Shown: in pieces, positions 53,541-62,795 of the stretch | How the letters are laid out: each line of letters opens with the position of its first letter | Numbering within the stretch: the stretch's first letter is position 1 | Assembly (NCBI RefSeq): GCF_003474385.1 | Contig: NZ_QUCY01000002.1 | Coordinates: forward strand, 124,001-188,000 | DNA from: Senegalimassilia sp003474385 | GTDB taxonomy: Bacteria; Actinomycetota; Coriobacteriia; Coriobacteriales; Eggerthellaceae | DNA: 64,000 nt | Direction of reading: 5' to 3' | Program-made: the position numbers and the translations under genes | The notes under the pieces: model-generated | What the model was told of the DNA's origin: nothing | Seen by the model: only the letters and a program-made list of their open reading frames with translations | Database searches by the model: none

Positions 53541-54122
53541 ATGGATACTGCAAAGATCGAAGCCGGCGTTCGCATGATTTTGGAGGGCGTGGGCGAGAAT
53601 CCCGACCGCGAGGGTCTGAAGGAGACGCCTGCGCGCGTTGCCCGTATGTACGAAGAGGTGTTCGCCGGCCTGACGGAGGACCCTGCCGTGCATTTCGCAA
53701 CCACGTTCGACGAGCACTGCAGCGAAATGGTGCTTGTGCGCGACATCTATTTCTACTCCATGTGCGAGCATCACCTGGTGCCGTTCTTCGGCAAGGCGCA
53801 CATCGCCTACATCCCGGCCGCCGATGGTCGCGTGTGCGGCCTGTCGAAGCTGGCGCGCCTGGTCGAAGTGTATGCGAAGCGTCCGCAGGTGCAGGAGCGT
53901 TTGACCTCGCAGATTGCCGACACCCTGGTCGAGCAGCTGAATCCGCAGGGCGTCGTGGTGGTGCTCGAGGCTGAGCACATGTGCATGAGCATGCGCGGCG
54001 TGAAGAAGCCCGGCAGCCATACCGTCACCAGCGCGGTGCGCGGCGTGTTCGCCGGCAGCACCGATGCGGCTCGCGCCTCGCGTTCCGAGGCCATGTCGCT
54101 CATCTTGCGCGAAACCCGATAA
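53541..54122 (+). CDS. folE: GTP cyclohydrolase I
   Basis: FolE opens the folate (pterin) pathway by turning GTP into dihydroneopterin triphosphate. The 193-aa product has the zinc site (YSMCEHHLVPFFGKAHIAYIP), the C-terminal Cys ligand region (EAEHMCMSMRGVKKPGSHTVTSAVRG) and the QVQERLTSQIAD helix. Length is normal. AAGGAAAA precedes the ATG. The permease gene begins 16 bp downstream, so both may be co-transcribed. Other folate genes are not in the window. Confidence 0.95.
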   Translation: MDTAKIEAGVRMILEGVGENPDREGLKETPARVARMYEEVFAGLTEDPAVHFATTFDEHCSEMVLVRDIYFYSMCEHHLVPFFGKAHIAYIPAADGRVCGLSKLARLVEVYAKRPQVQERLTSQIADTLVEQLNPQGVVVVLEAEHMCMSMRGVKKPGSHTVTSAVRGVFAGSTDAARASRSEAMSLILRETR

Positions 54123-54137
54123 CGCGAAGGCTTGGTT

Positions 54138-54935
54138 ATGGAAGCCGCTGCCGACGTGTGTCACCAGCTGTTCGGCATTGCCCCGGGGGCTATGCTGCTG
54201 GTGTGCCTGCTCGTGTTCCTGGCGGGTTACGTCGACGCCATCGCGGGCGGCGGCGGGCTGATCTCGCTGCCCGCCTATATGATCGCCGGCCTGCCCACGC
54301 ATGCCGCCATCGCAACGAACAAGATGAGCTCGACCATGGGTACCACCATCGCCACCTGGCATTATGCGAAATCGGGCTACATCCAATGGAAGCTGGCGGG
54401 CGTTTGCGCGGTGCTCGCCGTAGCCGGATCGACCATCGGGTCGAATCTGGTCCTCATCACCAGCGACGCGTTCTTGCGCGTATTTCTGCTGGCGGTGCTG
54501 CCGATCACGGCCATCTACGTGATGAGGTCGAAGAGCTTCGGCAAGCAGGACAAAGAGCCGCTTTCGTCGAAACGCACCGCAGCGCTTTGCGCGCTGGTGG
54601 CGTTTTGCGTGGGCATATACGACGGCTTCTACGGTCCCGGTACGGGCACGTTTCTGATGCTGCTGCTCACCGGCGTGGCCCATCTGAAGCTCAAATCCGC
54701 CGCCGGCATCACGAAGGCCATCAACTTGACCACCAACGTCACGGCGCTGGTGGTGTTCCTCCTGCACGGCCAGGTGCTGCTGGTGCTCGGCTTGGTTGCA
54801 GGCGCCTTCAACATCGTGGGCAACTACTTGGGCTCCCATAGCTTTTCGAAGAACGGCGGTGCGGTCGCCCGACCCATCACCATCGTCGTCCTGGTCATCT
54901 TCTTCGCGAAGGTTATTTGGGATTTCGTCGCCTAA
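54138..54935 (+). CDS. TauE/SafE-family permease
   Basis: A 265-aa membrane protein with about eight hydrophobic segments and the TauE motifs (LAGYVDAIAGGGGLISLP near the start, GIYDGFYGPGTGTFLMLLL in the second half). The family exports small sulfur or carboxylated anions (sulfite, taurine-related). I took ATG at 54138 (AAGG 7 nt upstream); a TTG two codons earlier is also possible. It lies 15 bp past folE. The substrate cannot be given. Confidence 0.88.
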   Translation: MEAAADVCHQLFGIAPGAMLLVCLLVFLAGYVDAIAGGGGLISLPAYMIAGLPTHAAIATNKMSSTMGTTIATWHYAKSGYIQWKLAGVCAVLAVAGSTIGSNLVLITSDAFLRVFLLAVLPITAIYVMRSKSFGKQDKEPLSSKRTAALCALVAFCVGIYDGFYGPGTGTFLMLLLTGVAHLKLKSAAGITKAINLTTNVTALVVFLLHGQVLLVLGLVAGAFNIVGNYLGSHSFSKNGGAVARPITIVVLVIFFAKVIWDFVA

Positions 54936-54965
54936 GCCGTGAAACTACCCGCCGCTGGCTGCGGA

Positions 54966-54981
54966 TGTTTCACGTGAAACG
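54966..54981. other. parS-like site with one mismatch
   Basis: TGTTTCACGTGAAACG, 15 of 16 to the perfect site (last A is G). It is intergenic, between the permease and the ACT protein gene. It may be a weak ParB site. Confidence 0.7.
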
Positions 54982-55071
54982 CCACCTGAAAATACAAGGT
55001 GCATGGCAATCGGGTACTATGGAAGCATACTGAAACGAGCGCGTCGGTCGCGCGGGTGAAAGGATTCGAAC

Positions 55072-55341
55072 ATGAAGTGCGTTATCAGTGTTCTTGGCAA
55101 GGATCGTAGCGGTATCGTTGCAGCTGTTTCGGTTGCGCTGGCCGAATGCGGTGCCAACATCGACGACATCAGCCAGACCATCTTGGGCGACATGTTCTCC
55201 ATGACCATGCTGACCACGCTGGACACTGAGAAGGCTGATTTTAATGCTGTGCAGGAGAAGCTTGAGGGCGTCGCCTCTGAGCTGGGCGTGCAGATCACCA
55301 TCCAGCGTGAGGACGTTTTCCAGTTCATGTACAAGATCTAG
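55072..55341 (+). CDS. ACT-domain protein (UPF0237)
   Basis: An 89-aa ACT-domain protein: MKCVISVLGKDRSGIVAAVS, CGANIDDISQTILGDMFSMT and the end FQFMYKI. Single-domain ACT proteins of this type (UPF0237) are thought to sense amino acids. AAAGGATTCGAAC precedes the ATG. It stands alone before a strong terminator. In other bacteria the partner is often a PFL-like DUF711 gene; that gene is not here. Confidence 0.88.
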   Translation: MKCVISVLGKDRSGIVAAVSVALAECGANIDDISQTILGDMFSMTMLTTLDTEKADFNAVQEKLEGVASELGVQITIQREDVFQFMYKI

Positions 55342-55414
55342 TTCGCGAATCGGATCGTACTGCTTGCGAACAAGGGCGCAAGCCGAACCGCTTGCATATA
55401 AGCCGCCGAACGAC

Positions 55415-55445
55415 GGCCCGGAGTCGCAGACTCCGGGCCTTTTTG
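55415..55445 (+). terminator. Terminator after the ACT gene
   Basis: An 11-bp stem GGCCCGGAGTC / GACTCCGGGCC with a 3-nt loop and TTTTT, 74 bp past the stop. Confidence 0.92.
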
Positions 55446-55498
55446 CGCACCGCTATAATAGGAAACCGTGACCCATCAGACGATCAGGGAGAAGTCGA

Positions 55499-56965
55499 AT
55501 GACCCGAATCTATTCGTACACCCAACCACTCGATGCCGATATCGTCGACGCGTTCTGCCTTATGCAGAAGGGCTTCACCGATCAATTCGTGTATTACCGC
55601 AAGGACCGCCCCACCCGTTTCATGGGCTTGGGGCGCTGTATCGCGTTGCCGACCTTGGACGAGGTCGAGTGCGAGCTGACGGGGCCGGCCGCCGAGCAGC
55701 CGGTGTTCTTCTCGTTCAACCGATTCGACGCGCATAATCCCGCGCCGGCCGATGAGCTGTTCCAGTCGTTCCCCAACCTGCATTTCATGCTGCCCGAGGT
55801 AGTGCTCATCGAGAACAAGAGCGGCGCTTTCCTGCAGGTGAACTCCCTTGGCCCGGTGTACACCGGCCGCGTCGAGCGTTTCGCGCGTCTTGCCCTGACG
55901 GCGCCGCATCGCACGCGACGCACCGTTTCGTACCAGCTGGAACTCGATTCGCGTTCCGCTTGGGAGCAGGCGGTGGGAAGCGGGCTTGATGCCATCAAGA
56001 GCGGCCGCGTGGAGAAGGTGGTGCTCTCGCGCCGTTTGAAACTGCGTGCCGACGAGCCGTTTTCCTCGAAGGACCTGCTGGTGAACCTGATCGACGGCAC
56101 CGCGCACGGAACAGTGCTGCTGTACCGATATGCCGACGTGTTCTTCTGCGGCTGCACTCCCGAGCTGCTCGTGCGCAAAACCGGTTGCGAGCTGGAAAGC
56201 ATGTGCCTGGCGGGAACGTGCCCGGCATCGCCCGACCCCGCCGAGAACGAGCGCCTTGCGCAAGGCTTGCTGAACGATGCGAAGAACCGCGCCGAGCATG
56301 ACTACGTCGTGCGCTTCATCCGGGATGTGCTGGGCCGTACGTGTTACGCGGTCGATGTCCCGAAGCAGCCGACCATCATGCCGTTGACGCGCATCCAGCA
56401 TCTGATGACGCCTGCGCGCGCAAAGCTGCTCGAAGGCGTCGACCTGTGGTCGATGATGGGCGATTTGCATCCCACGCCCGCGGTTTCGGGCACGCCGGTC
56501 GGCGAGGCGAAGATGCTCATCCGTCGGATCGAAGCCTATAATCGCGGCTTCTTCGCCGGCGCATGCGGCTACGTCGATGCTGCGGGAGATGGCGAGTTCA
56601 GCGTGGCGCTGCGCACCGGCGTGTTCGACGGCGAGATCGGCTACGTGTACGCCGGATGCGGCATCGTCGACGGTAGCCGTGCGGCCGACGAGTACGACGA
56701 GATCGCGCTGAAGCTGAAGACCGTGCTCTCAGCGTTCGATGGCGAAGCCGTCACCGCCTCGTCCCACGCTGCGCAAACCAGCCCGCAAACCAGCCCGCAA
56801 ACCACAGCGCAAAACGCGCCGCAAACCACGGGCGAAACCAACCCGCAAGCCGCATCACCGGCCGACCTGCAGGAGATCCCTCAGGTTGCGGGTCAAACCG
56901 CAACGCAAACCGCGGGTCAAACCAGCCCGCAAACCACGACCGCAGGGAAAGGGGAAGCTCGATGA
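55499..56965 (+). CDS. menF: Isochorismate synthase MenF
   Basis: MenF turns chorismate into isochorismate, first step of classical menaquinone synthesis. The 488-aa product has a chorismate-binding fold: KVVLSRRLKL, FCGCTPELLV, CLAGTCPAS, KNRAEHDYVV and the C-terminal DLHPTPAVSGTPVGEA and YVYAGCGIVDGSRAADEYDE. The last 65 residues are a low-complexity tail (QTSPQTSPQTTAQ-type) made from repeated CCGCAAACC units. TATAAT at 55454-55459 gives a likely promoter, and GGGAGAAG precedes the ATG. The stop overlaps the menD start by 4 bp. Confidence 0.94.
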   Translation: MTRIYSYTQPLDADIVDAFCLMQKGFTDQFVYYRKDRPTRFMGLGRCIALPTLDEVECELTGPAAEQPVFFSFNRFDAHNPAPADELFQSFPNLHFMLPEVVLIENKSGAFLQVNSLGPVYTGRVERFARLALTAPHRTRRTVSYQLELDSRSAWEQAVGSGLDAIKSGRVEKVVLSRRLKLRADEPFSSKDLLVNLIDGTAHGTVLLYRYADVFFCGCTPELLVRKTGCELESMCLAGTCPASPDPAENERLAQGLLNDAKNRAEHDYVVRFIRDVLGRTCYAVDVPKQPTIMPLTRIQHLMTPARAKLLEGVDLWSMMGDLHPTPAVSGTPVGEAKMLIRRIEAYNRGFFAGACGYVDAAGDGEFSVALRTGVFDGEIGYVYAGCGIVDGSRAADEYDEIALKLKTVLSAFDGEAVTASSHAAQTSPQTSPQTTAQNAPQTTGETNPQAASPADLQEIPQVAGQTATQTAGQTSPQTTTAGKGEAR

Positions 56966-58971
56966 CCGTCGCCGATCCGCGCGCAACCGCGCGCTTTTTG
57001 GGAGCGTTTTTCGACGAGCTTGCGAAATGGGGCGTGCAAAACGTGGTGATCAGCCCCGGTTCGCGTTCCACCCCGCTGTCCATGACCGCCTACGAGCTGT
57101 CTTGCCGCGCTCCGCAGCGGATGAGCACGTATGTGGACGTCGACGAGCGCGGCGCCGCCTTTCTAGCGCTGGGCATGGCGAAGGCGTCCGGTCGTCCAGC
57201 GGCGCTGGTGTGCTCGTCGGGTACGGCCATCGCAAACTACTATCCGGCCATCCTCGAGGCGGAGTCGTCGCGCGTGCCCCTTATCGTGCTGACGGCCGAT
57301 CGCCCGCCACAGCTGCAGGGGCTGGGTGCCCCGCAAACCTGCGATCAATCGCACGCTTACGGTACGCACGTGCGCGCCTATCGCGGGATGCCCTTGCCCG
57401 CAGATGACGAAGGATCGCTGCGTTTCGCCCGTCAAGTCGCGCGTGAGGCGTGCATCGCCGCGCTCGGGTCATGCGAACCCGCGCAAAACCGGGAAACGCA
57501 AAACTCCTTGGCGGTACCCTCGGCTGCGACGGCGAGCGCATCCCACCGTCTTGCCGGAGCCTGTTTCGGCGGTCCGGTGCATCTGAACTTCCCGTTCGAC
57601 GAGCCGCTCAAGCCCGACACGACGCTACCCGACCTGTTCGATGCCGGCATCCCCTGCGCCGAGCCCGCTGCAGACAGCGCGGCTCCCGGGGCAAAACCTG
57701 CCCGCAAACCGTCGCTTCCCGCCGGCATCGCGCACGTGCATGGGGGCATGGAAGGCATTGCGGCAGCGCAGCTTGCCCGCGAGCTGCTGGCCAATAGCGT
57801 GCTGCTGCTGGCAGGCGAAGGCTCCTGCGCCACGCGCGAGGAGGCGCAGCGCGTGCTGACCTTCGCGCGCACCTTCGCCATCCCCGTGCTTGCCGACCCG
57901 CTCTCGGGGCTGCGCTCCTTCGACGACCCGTTGGTGATCGGCAACTACGACAGCGTGTTCCAGCGTGGCGGCATCTCGCCTGATGAAGCGCTGAACCCGC
58001 AGGTTATCGTACGTTTCGGCCGCTACCCTGTGTCGAAGAGGGCAACGCAGTGGGCCCGCGCGCGCGAGGATGAGGGCGTGCTGCAGGTAGTGGTCGACCC
58101 CCTGGAAACGCGCGACACCAACGCCGCCACCACGGTATTCGTTCGCACGAAGCCCGCCGATTTCGCGCAAAGCATGCTGCGCGCGCTGCGCATGGAGGAC
58201 GGCCCCGCGGCGGCAGGCGCCAACAATCTGTCGTTCGCCAACGCCTGGCAACGGGTGGAGGAAGCTGCCGCAAAGCGCATAGCCGCGGTAGATACCGGCG
58301 AAGAACCCGGTGCCGACGGCTTTGAGGGAGCCTACGTCCGTCGCGTGCTGGAGCTTGTCCCTGAAGGCTCGTGTCTGTTCGTGGCAAACTCCATGAGCGT
58401 GCGCGCTGTGGACACCTTCTACCTGAAGGGCGGAAAGCAGCTGACTGTGTTGGCGAACCGGGGCTTGAACGGCATCGACGGCACGGTTTCAACGGCCATC
58501 GGCGCTTCGCGCTGCTTCGGCCGCACCACGCTGATCACGGGCGATTTGACCATGCAACACGACTTGAATGCCCTGGCGTTGCAGCGCGAGCTGCGCGTGC
58601 AGCGGCAGCTCGCCGACGCCGCAGGCGACGAGAACCGCGCGCCGAAACAGGGCGCCAAGCGTAATGGCTGCGAAACAAACGCCGGCGAGCTGGGCATTAC
58701 CATCGTGCTGCTGAACAACAACGGCGGTGCCATATTCGACATGCTGCCGCAGAAGTCGCAGGAAGCGTATTTCGAGCGCCTGTTCCTCACGCCTCAGGAC
58801 GTGGACTTTCAGGCCGCGGTCGCCGCATTCGGCGTGCCCTACAGCAAGACGGCCACGTTGGCTGAGTTTGACCGGGCGTATCGAGCATCGCTGGATGTTC
58901 CGGGCATCAGCTTCATCGAAGTGCCCGTGCCCCTGCAGGGCCTGCGCGAACGTTACGCCAGGTATTGGTAG
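56962..58971 (+). CDS. menD: 2-succinyl-5-enolpyruvyl-6-hydroxy-3-cyclohexene-1-carboxylate synthase MenD
   Basis: MenD is the thiamine-diphosphate enzyme that adds 2-oxoglutarate to isochorismate. The 669-aa product has the family N-terminus (VVISPGSRSTPLSMTAY, DERGAAFLALGMAKA, CSSGTAIANYYPAILEA), the middle SHAYGTHVRAYR and the TDP-binding end (SNSMSVRAV region, GLNGIDGTVSTAIGA, GDLTMQHDLNAL, NNGGAIFDMLPQ). It is about 100 residues longer than E. coli MenD; extra segments lie near 170-195, 235-260 and 560-580 and are Ala/Arg-rich. It overlaps menF by 4 bp. Confidence 0.94.
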   Translation: MTVADPRATARFLGAFFDELAKWGVQNVVISPGSRSTPLSMTAYELSCRAPQRMSTYVDVDERGAAFLALGMAKASGRPAALVCSSGTAIANYYPAILEAESSRVPLIVLTADRPPQLQGLGAPQTCDQSHAYGTHVRAYRGMPLPADDEGSLRFARQVAREACIAALGSCEPAQNRETQNSLAVPSAATASASHRLAGACFGGPVHLNFPFDEPLKPDTTLPDLFDAGIPCAEPAADSAAPGAKPARKPSLPAGIAHVHGGMEGIAAAQLARELLANSVLLLAGEGSCATREEAQRVLTFARTFAIPVLADPLSGLRSFDDPLVIGNYDSVFQRGGISPDEALNPQVIVRFGRYPVSKRATQWARAREDEGVLQVVVDPLETRDTNAATTVFVRTKPADFAQSMLRALRMEDGPAAAGANNLSFANAWQRVEEAAAKRIAAVDTGEEPGADGFEGAYVRRVLELVPEGSCLFVANSMSVRAVDTFYLKGGKQLTVLANRGLNGIDGTVSTAIGASRCFGRTTLITGDLTMQHDLNALALQRELRVQRQLADAAGDENRAPKQGAKRNGCETNAGELGITIVLLNNNGGAIFDMLPQKSQEAYFERLFLTPQDVDFQAAVAAFGVPYSKTATLAEFDRAYRASLDVPGISFIEVPVPLQGLRERYARYW

Positions 58972-58980
58972 GCGTTCGAC

Positions 58981-59038
58981 GCGCAACCATCGCTGCGAGG
59001 TCGGCGATCGGCGCGCAACCGTCGCCGCAAGGTCGGCG
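58981..59038. repeat. Imperfect 26-bp direct repeat
   Basis: GCGCAACCATCGC... (58981-59006) recurs at 59013-59038 with three changes. It fills the gap between menD and menH. No known role. Confidence 0.5.
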
Positions 59039-59120
59039 CTTTGCGCCCTGGCGTTGCCGGCATGCCGTGTTGTACGCAACACATACAACGATAAAGCGCT
59101 AAGGGATCGAGGAGGAGCTC

Positions 59121-60002
59121 ATGGAAATGATGAACGAGCAGTCGGAAACCGCCTGCTTCGACGTTGACGGAGTCCGATATCGTTACCTGTATATGACGGA
59201 GGATTATCCCGCCCGCCGCCGCACCCCGGTGCTGTTCGTGCACGGCTTTGCGCAAAACGCGCTGTCCTGGTTCCCCGCAAGCCGTACCATCTTCCTTGAG
59301 CGCGACGTGTACGGCATCGACCTCGTCGGCCACGGCGGGTCGTCGGTCCCGGTTCATCCGGCGCCGTACAGCTTGCCCGCAATGGGCGAGGCGCTCCTTG
59401 CCCTCATCAAGCTGATTCCGGGAAAACCCCTGGTCGTGGCCTATTCGATGGGTGGGCGCGTAGCGCTTTCCGCATTGCTTGAGGTCGGTCCCGCGGCTTT
59501 CGCCAAGCAAACGAGCGGCTTGCTTCTGGAAAGCGTGGGCATGGGGCCGAAAACGCAGGCGGAGCGCGATGCCGCCATCAAGCGCGATGCCGATATGGCG
59601 CGCCGCCTGCGCGAGACGCCGCTGAAGGACTTCATGACCTACTGGGAGAACCTGCCGCTGTTCGAGTCGCAGAAGGCGCTGCCGAAGAAGGTTCGCGCCG
59701 CGGTCCGCGCCAACAGGCTTGCCAACGATCCCGAGGCGCTGGCGAAGTGCGTGGAATGCGCAGGCCAGCACCGCATGCCCTCGTACCGCGAGACCACGGC
59801 GGCGCTGCGCGACCTCGGCCTGCGCGGCTACCCGGCCTTGTATCTGGCCGGCGAAAAAGACGCAAAATACAGCAAGCTTGCAGCAGGCCTGCACGAGGAG
59901 GGCATCGTGAGGACGCGTATCGCGCCGAAGGTGGGGCACAACGTCCATCTGGAGGCCCCCGAGGTGTTCGCCGCCTGCGTGCACAGCGTGGCGACTCGCT
60001 AG
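59121..60002 (+). CDS. menH: MenH-like alpha/beta hydrolase (probable SHCHC synthase)
   Basis: A 293-aa alpha/beta hydrolase. MenH removes pyruvate from SEPHCHC to give SHCHC. Motifs: the oxyanion region VLFVHGFAQNALSW, nucleophile elbow VAYSMGGRVALS, and the catalytic His in KVGHNVHLEAPE near the end. The catalytic Asp region is ALYLAGEKDAKY. Its place right after menD supports the menaquinone role. Ribosome site GAGGAGGAGCTC precedes the ATG. Similar enzymes of other pathways exist, so the exact substrate is inferred from context. Confidence 0.83.
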   Translation: MEMMNEQSETACFDVDGVRYRYLYMTEDYPARRRTPVLFVHGFAQNALSWFPASRTIFLERDVYGIDLVGHGGSSVPVHPAPYSLPAMGEALLALIKLIPGKPLVVAYSMGGRVALSALLEVGPAAFAKQTSGLLLESVGMGPKTQAERDAAIKRDADMARRLRETPLKDFMTYWENLPLFESQKALPKKVRAAVRANRLANDPEALAKCVECAGQHRMPSYRETTAALRDLGLRGYPALYLAGEKDAKYSKLAAGLHEEGIVRTRIAPKVGHNVHLEAPEVFAACVHSVATR

Positions 60003-60089
60003 CGGGCGCCCCCGGTCCACTTGTGCAACGTGGTGCCGGGCTGCGAACTCCGCGGCCTTATCCATCAGTCCCCTCTCAACGGCCTGGAA

Positions 60090-60137
60090 GGCGCTTGCCG
60101 TAACCTTGTTCCAAGGTAATTGCGGCAAGCGCCCGTT
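60090..60137 (+). terminator. Long hairpin after menH
   Basis: Outer stem GGCGCTTGCCG / CGGCAAGCGCC (60090-60100 with 60123-60133) plus an inner stem ACCTTG / CAAGGT; followed by CGTTTCG. It lies 88 bp past menH and precedes the regulator gene. Confidence 0.7.
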
Positions 60138-60275
60138 TCGCCCCTTCCATTCCGTGCCATGTTCCCGTGCATTGCCGATCAGCGTCTTGACGTGGTGCGA
60201 CTTTGCTACAATGCACTCATTGGAAACCAGTATGCACGCAAGTTCGAATCAACTCGAAACAGAGGCTCACCGGCT

Positions 60276-62261
60276 ATGGATGACAAAACGCAAGGTACCG
60301 AGCAGCAAGACCAGCTATCCGATATGTCGAGGGACGAACTCGATGCGGAGATCGGCCGCTTGCTCGGCGTCTATCCCGTCGTGCGCTTCCTTGACGAACG
60401 CGAGATAGAGGAAGATGAATCTTGTCTTCTGTACGGCGGCGCGTGCGTTTGCATGCGCGGGGTGTGCAAGGACATCCTGCGCGATGGAGGCTCCCGAACG
60501 CATAGGGTGCTCATGGGCGATCAGGTCCATCGCGCATCGGCTCGGTACGTGAACGTCGATGGCAAGCCGGGTGTGCTCATGTGCACTCAGCCCATCGACG
60601 CGGTCGCTGGCGGCTTGCTTTCCGAGGATCTGCTTTATCACGATGCGTTGTCGGGCGCGTATAACCGGCGATTCTACGAGGACAACCTGCGCAATCAGCA
60701 CGTGTTCGCCGGCGTGGCGGTTTTGGACATGGACGATTTCAAGCTGGTCAACGACACGCTGGGCCATCATGCCGGCGATGTCGCCATCAAAACGGCCGTG
60801 AGCGCGCTCAGGAGCTGCATCCGGTCCAGCGATATGCTCGTACGTTACGGCGGCGACGAGTTCGTGCTGGTCATCCCCGGCATTTCCGCTGACGTCTTCG
60901 CGCGCAAGCTACACGATATGGCGGACAAGGTGGCCGAAACGCCAGTTCCCGGATACGAGAACATCAACCTTACCGTCAGTGTCGGCGGCGTGCTGTCCGA
61001 AGGTCGCACCGTCGAGGAGGCGGTACGCCAGGCGGATGGCCTCATGTACAAGGCGAAGGGCCGCAAGAACCTCGTCATAACCGATTCCGATGACCTTGAT
61101 TCCTACGAGTTCCATAAACCGTTGCTGCTGGTGGTGGACGATTCCGAGATGAACCGCGTCATCCTGAGCGAGATGCTCAAGGATCAGTACGAAATCCTCG
61201 AGGCGAATTGCGGCGAAGCGGGCATCGCGTGCCTGGAACAGCATGGAAGCGGCATCTCCATCGTGCTGCTCGACATCGTCATGCCCGGCGTTGACGGCTT
61301 CGACGTGCTCTCCCTCATGTCGCGCAACGGCTGGATCGCCGACATCCCCGTCATCATGATCTCGAGCGAAGACTCCGACGACTCGGTGCTGCGCGCTTAC
61401 GAGCTGGGCGCTTCCGACTACATCGGCCGCCCCTTCGATTCGCGCATCGTGCGCCAGCGCGTCAGCAACATCATGCGCCTCTACACCAAGCAACGGCGCC
61501 TTTCAGCTATGCTCGCGCAGCAGTTCTACGAGCGCGAACGCGAAAGCCGCATGCTCGTCGACATCATGGGCGGAGCCATGGAGCTGCGCAACGGCGAAAG
61601 CGGGCCGCACGTGAAACACGTGCGCAAGCTCACCGAGATGATGCTGGAACATCTGATGCGCAAAACGGACCGCTACCGCATCACCTCAAGCGATCGCAGC
61701 ACCATTGCCGCCGCATCCACGCTGCATGACCTGGGGAAACTGTCCATCCCCGACAGTATCTTGAACAAGCCGGGCAGGTTGACGCCCGAGGAGTTCGAGA
61801 TCATGAAGACCCACACCACCATCGGCGCCGATATGCTGGAGGGCATGGTTCAGTACCGCGATAGCGCCCTGGTGCGCACCGCGCGCGACATCTGCCGCTG
61901 GCATCACGAGCGCTACGACGGCAGCGGATACCCCGATGGGCTGAAGGGTGAGGAGATCCCTATATCGGCGCAGGTCGTTTCGCTCGTGGACGTCTACGAT
62001 GCCCTGACCAGCGATCGCGTGTATAAGAAGGCGTTATCGCACGAGAAGGCCATGCACATGATCTTGAACGGCGAGTGCGGCGCGTTCAACCCGCTGCTCA
62101 TCGACTGCCTCATCGATCTGCAGGACCGTATCGTGGTCGAGAAGGACGAGCAAGATTCACCCCCCCCTATTTCGGTGAATGATGAGGGGGCGGGAAAGAG
62201 CGGGAGCTTGATCGATGAAGGGCGCCCCGATGATGAAAATGGGCCGACAAGGAAAGGTTAG
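60276..62261 (+). CDS. GGDEF-REC-HD-GYP protein (cyclic di-GMP synthesis and turnover)
   Basis: A 661-aa signalling protein. After about 105 unknown residues (Cys-rich patch GGACVCMRGVCKDIL) comes a GGDEF domain with an intact active site (RYGGDEFVL, residues 192-196) and the inhibitory site RSSD. A receiver follows (LLLVVDDSEMN, phospho-Asp 333 in VLLDIVMPG), then an HD-GYP domain (HDLGKLSIPD at 484, HHERYDGSGYPDG to 555). Both catalytic domains look active. The next gene encodes an HPt protein, which may phosphorylate the receiver. It lies inside the men cluster. Start ATG 60276 has AGAGG 11 nt upstream. Confidence 0.9.
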   Translation: MDDKTQGTEQQDQLSDMSRDELDAEIGRLLGVYPVVRFLDEREIEEDESCLLYGGACVCMRGVCKDILRDGGSRTHRVLMGDQVHRASARYVNVDGKPGVLMCTQPIDAVAGGLLSEDLLYHDALSGAYNRRFYEDNLRNQHVFAGVAVLDMDDFKLVNDTLGHHAGDVAIKTAVSALRSCIRSSDMLVRYGGDEFVLVIPGISADVFARKLHDMADKVAETPVPGYENINLTVSVGGVLSEGRTVEEAVRQADGLMYKAKGRKNLVITDSDDLDSYEFHKPLLLVVDDSEMNRVILSEMLKDQYEILEANCGEAGIACLEQHGSGISIVLLDIVMPGVDGFDVLSLMSRNGWIADIPVIMISSEDSDDSVLRAYELGASDYIGRPFDSRIVRQRVSNIMRLYTKQRRLSAMLAQQFYERERESRMLVDIMGGAMELRNGESGPHVKHVRKLTEMMLEHLMRKTDRYRITSSDRSTIAAASTLHDLGKLSIPDSILNKPGRLTPEEFEIMKTHTTIGADMLEGMVQYRDSALVRTARDICRWHHERYDGSGYPDGLKGEEIPISAQVVSLVDVYDALTSDRVYKKALSHEKAMHMILNGECGAFNPLLIDCLIDLQDRIVVEKDEQDSPPPISVNDEGAGKSGSLIDEGRPDDENGPTRKG

Positions 62262-62268
62262 ATAGGCA

Positions 62269-62625
62269 ATGAGCGCGATTCAAGATGCATATAACCAGAT
62301 AGGAGCCGATTTCAGCGACGTGTTGCGCCGTTTCACCAGCGAGAAGCTCATCGTGCGATTCGCCGAGAAGTTCCTGGAGGACGGCAGCTTCGAGCAGCTG
62401 GGCGAAGCGCTTCGAAGCGGCAACGCGGATGCTGCGTTCCTTGCCTCCCACACGTTGAAGGGCGTCTCACAGAACATGGGATTCACCGGCCTGTACGAGT
62501 CGTCGAACGCGCTGACCGAGGAGCTGCGCGCCAAGCCTGCCGACTTCACGCGGGCGAAGGAGCTGTTCGAGCCTGTAGAGGCCGAGTACAGCAAGACGGT
62601 CGAGGCCCTGCGCGCCGCCTTGTAG
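62269..62625 (+). CDS. HPt phosphotransfer protein
   Basis: A 118-aa helical protein with the HPt core: FAEKFLEDGSFEQLGEALRSG, then SHTLKGVSQNMGF, where the His is the phosphoryl site (HTLKG). HPt proteins move phosphate between receivers and kinases. It starts 7 bp after the GGDEF-REC-HD-GYP gene, so both are co-transcribed and it most likely acts on that protein's receiver. No histidine kinase is in the window. AAAGGTTAGATAGG is upstream of the ATG. Confidence 0.9.
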   Translation: MSAIQDAYNQIGADFSDVLRRFTSEKLIVRFAEKFLEDGSFEQLGEALRSGNADAAFLASHTLKGVSQNMGFTGLYESSNALTEELRAKPADFTRAKELFEPVEAEYSKTVEALRAAL

Positions 62626-62670
62626 CAAGCAACGGCGCTTAGCTGCGCAAGGAACGGGAAACCCGCTCAG

Positions 62671-62704
62671 ACGCTCCGTACGATGCGGATATCGTGCGGA
62701 GCGT
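62671..62704 (+). terminator. Hairpin after the HPt gene
   Basis: ACGCTCCGtACGAT (62671-62684) pairs with ATCGTgCGGAGCGT (62691-62704), followed by GCTTATG. Probably a weak terminator. Confidence 0.6.
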
Positions 62705-62795
62705 GCTTATGTCGGGCGAATTCGCTACCATTGTTTCGTACACGTAAAACTTCGCGCAAACCCTTGCGTTTTCGCGTAGCAGCGGAAGGAATCAC

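Noticed and set aside
61605..61620. parS-like half site CACGTGAAACA in the HD-GYP gene
   Set aside because: Only about 12 of 16 bases match and the left arm is lost; not symmetrical.
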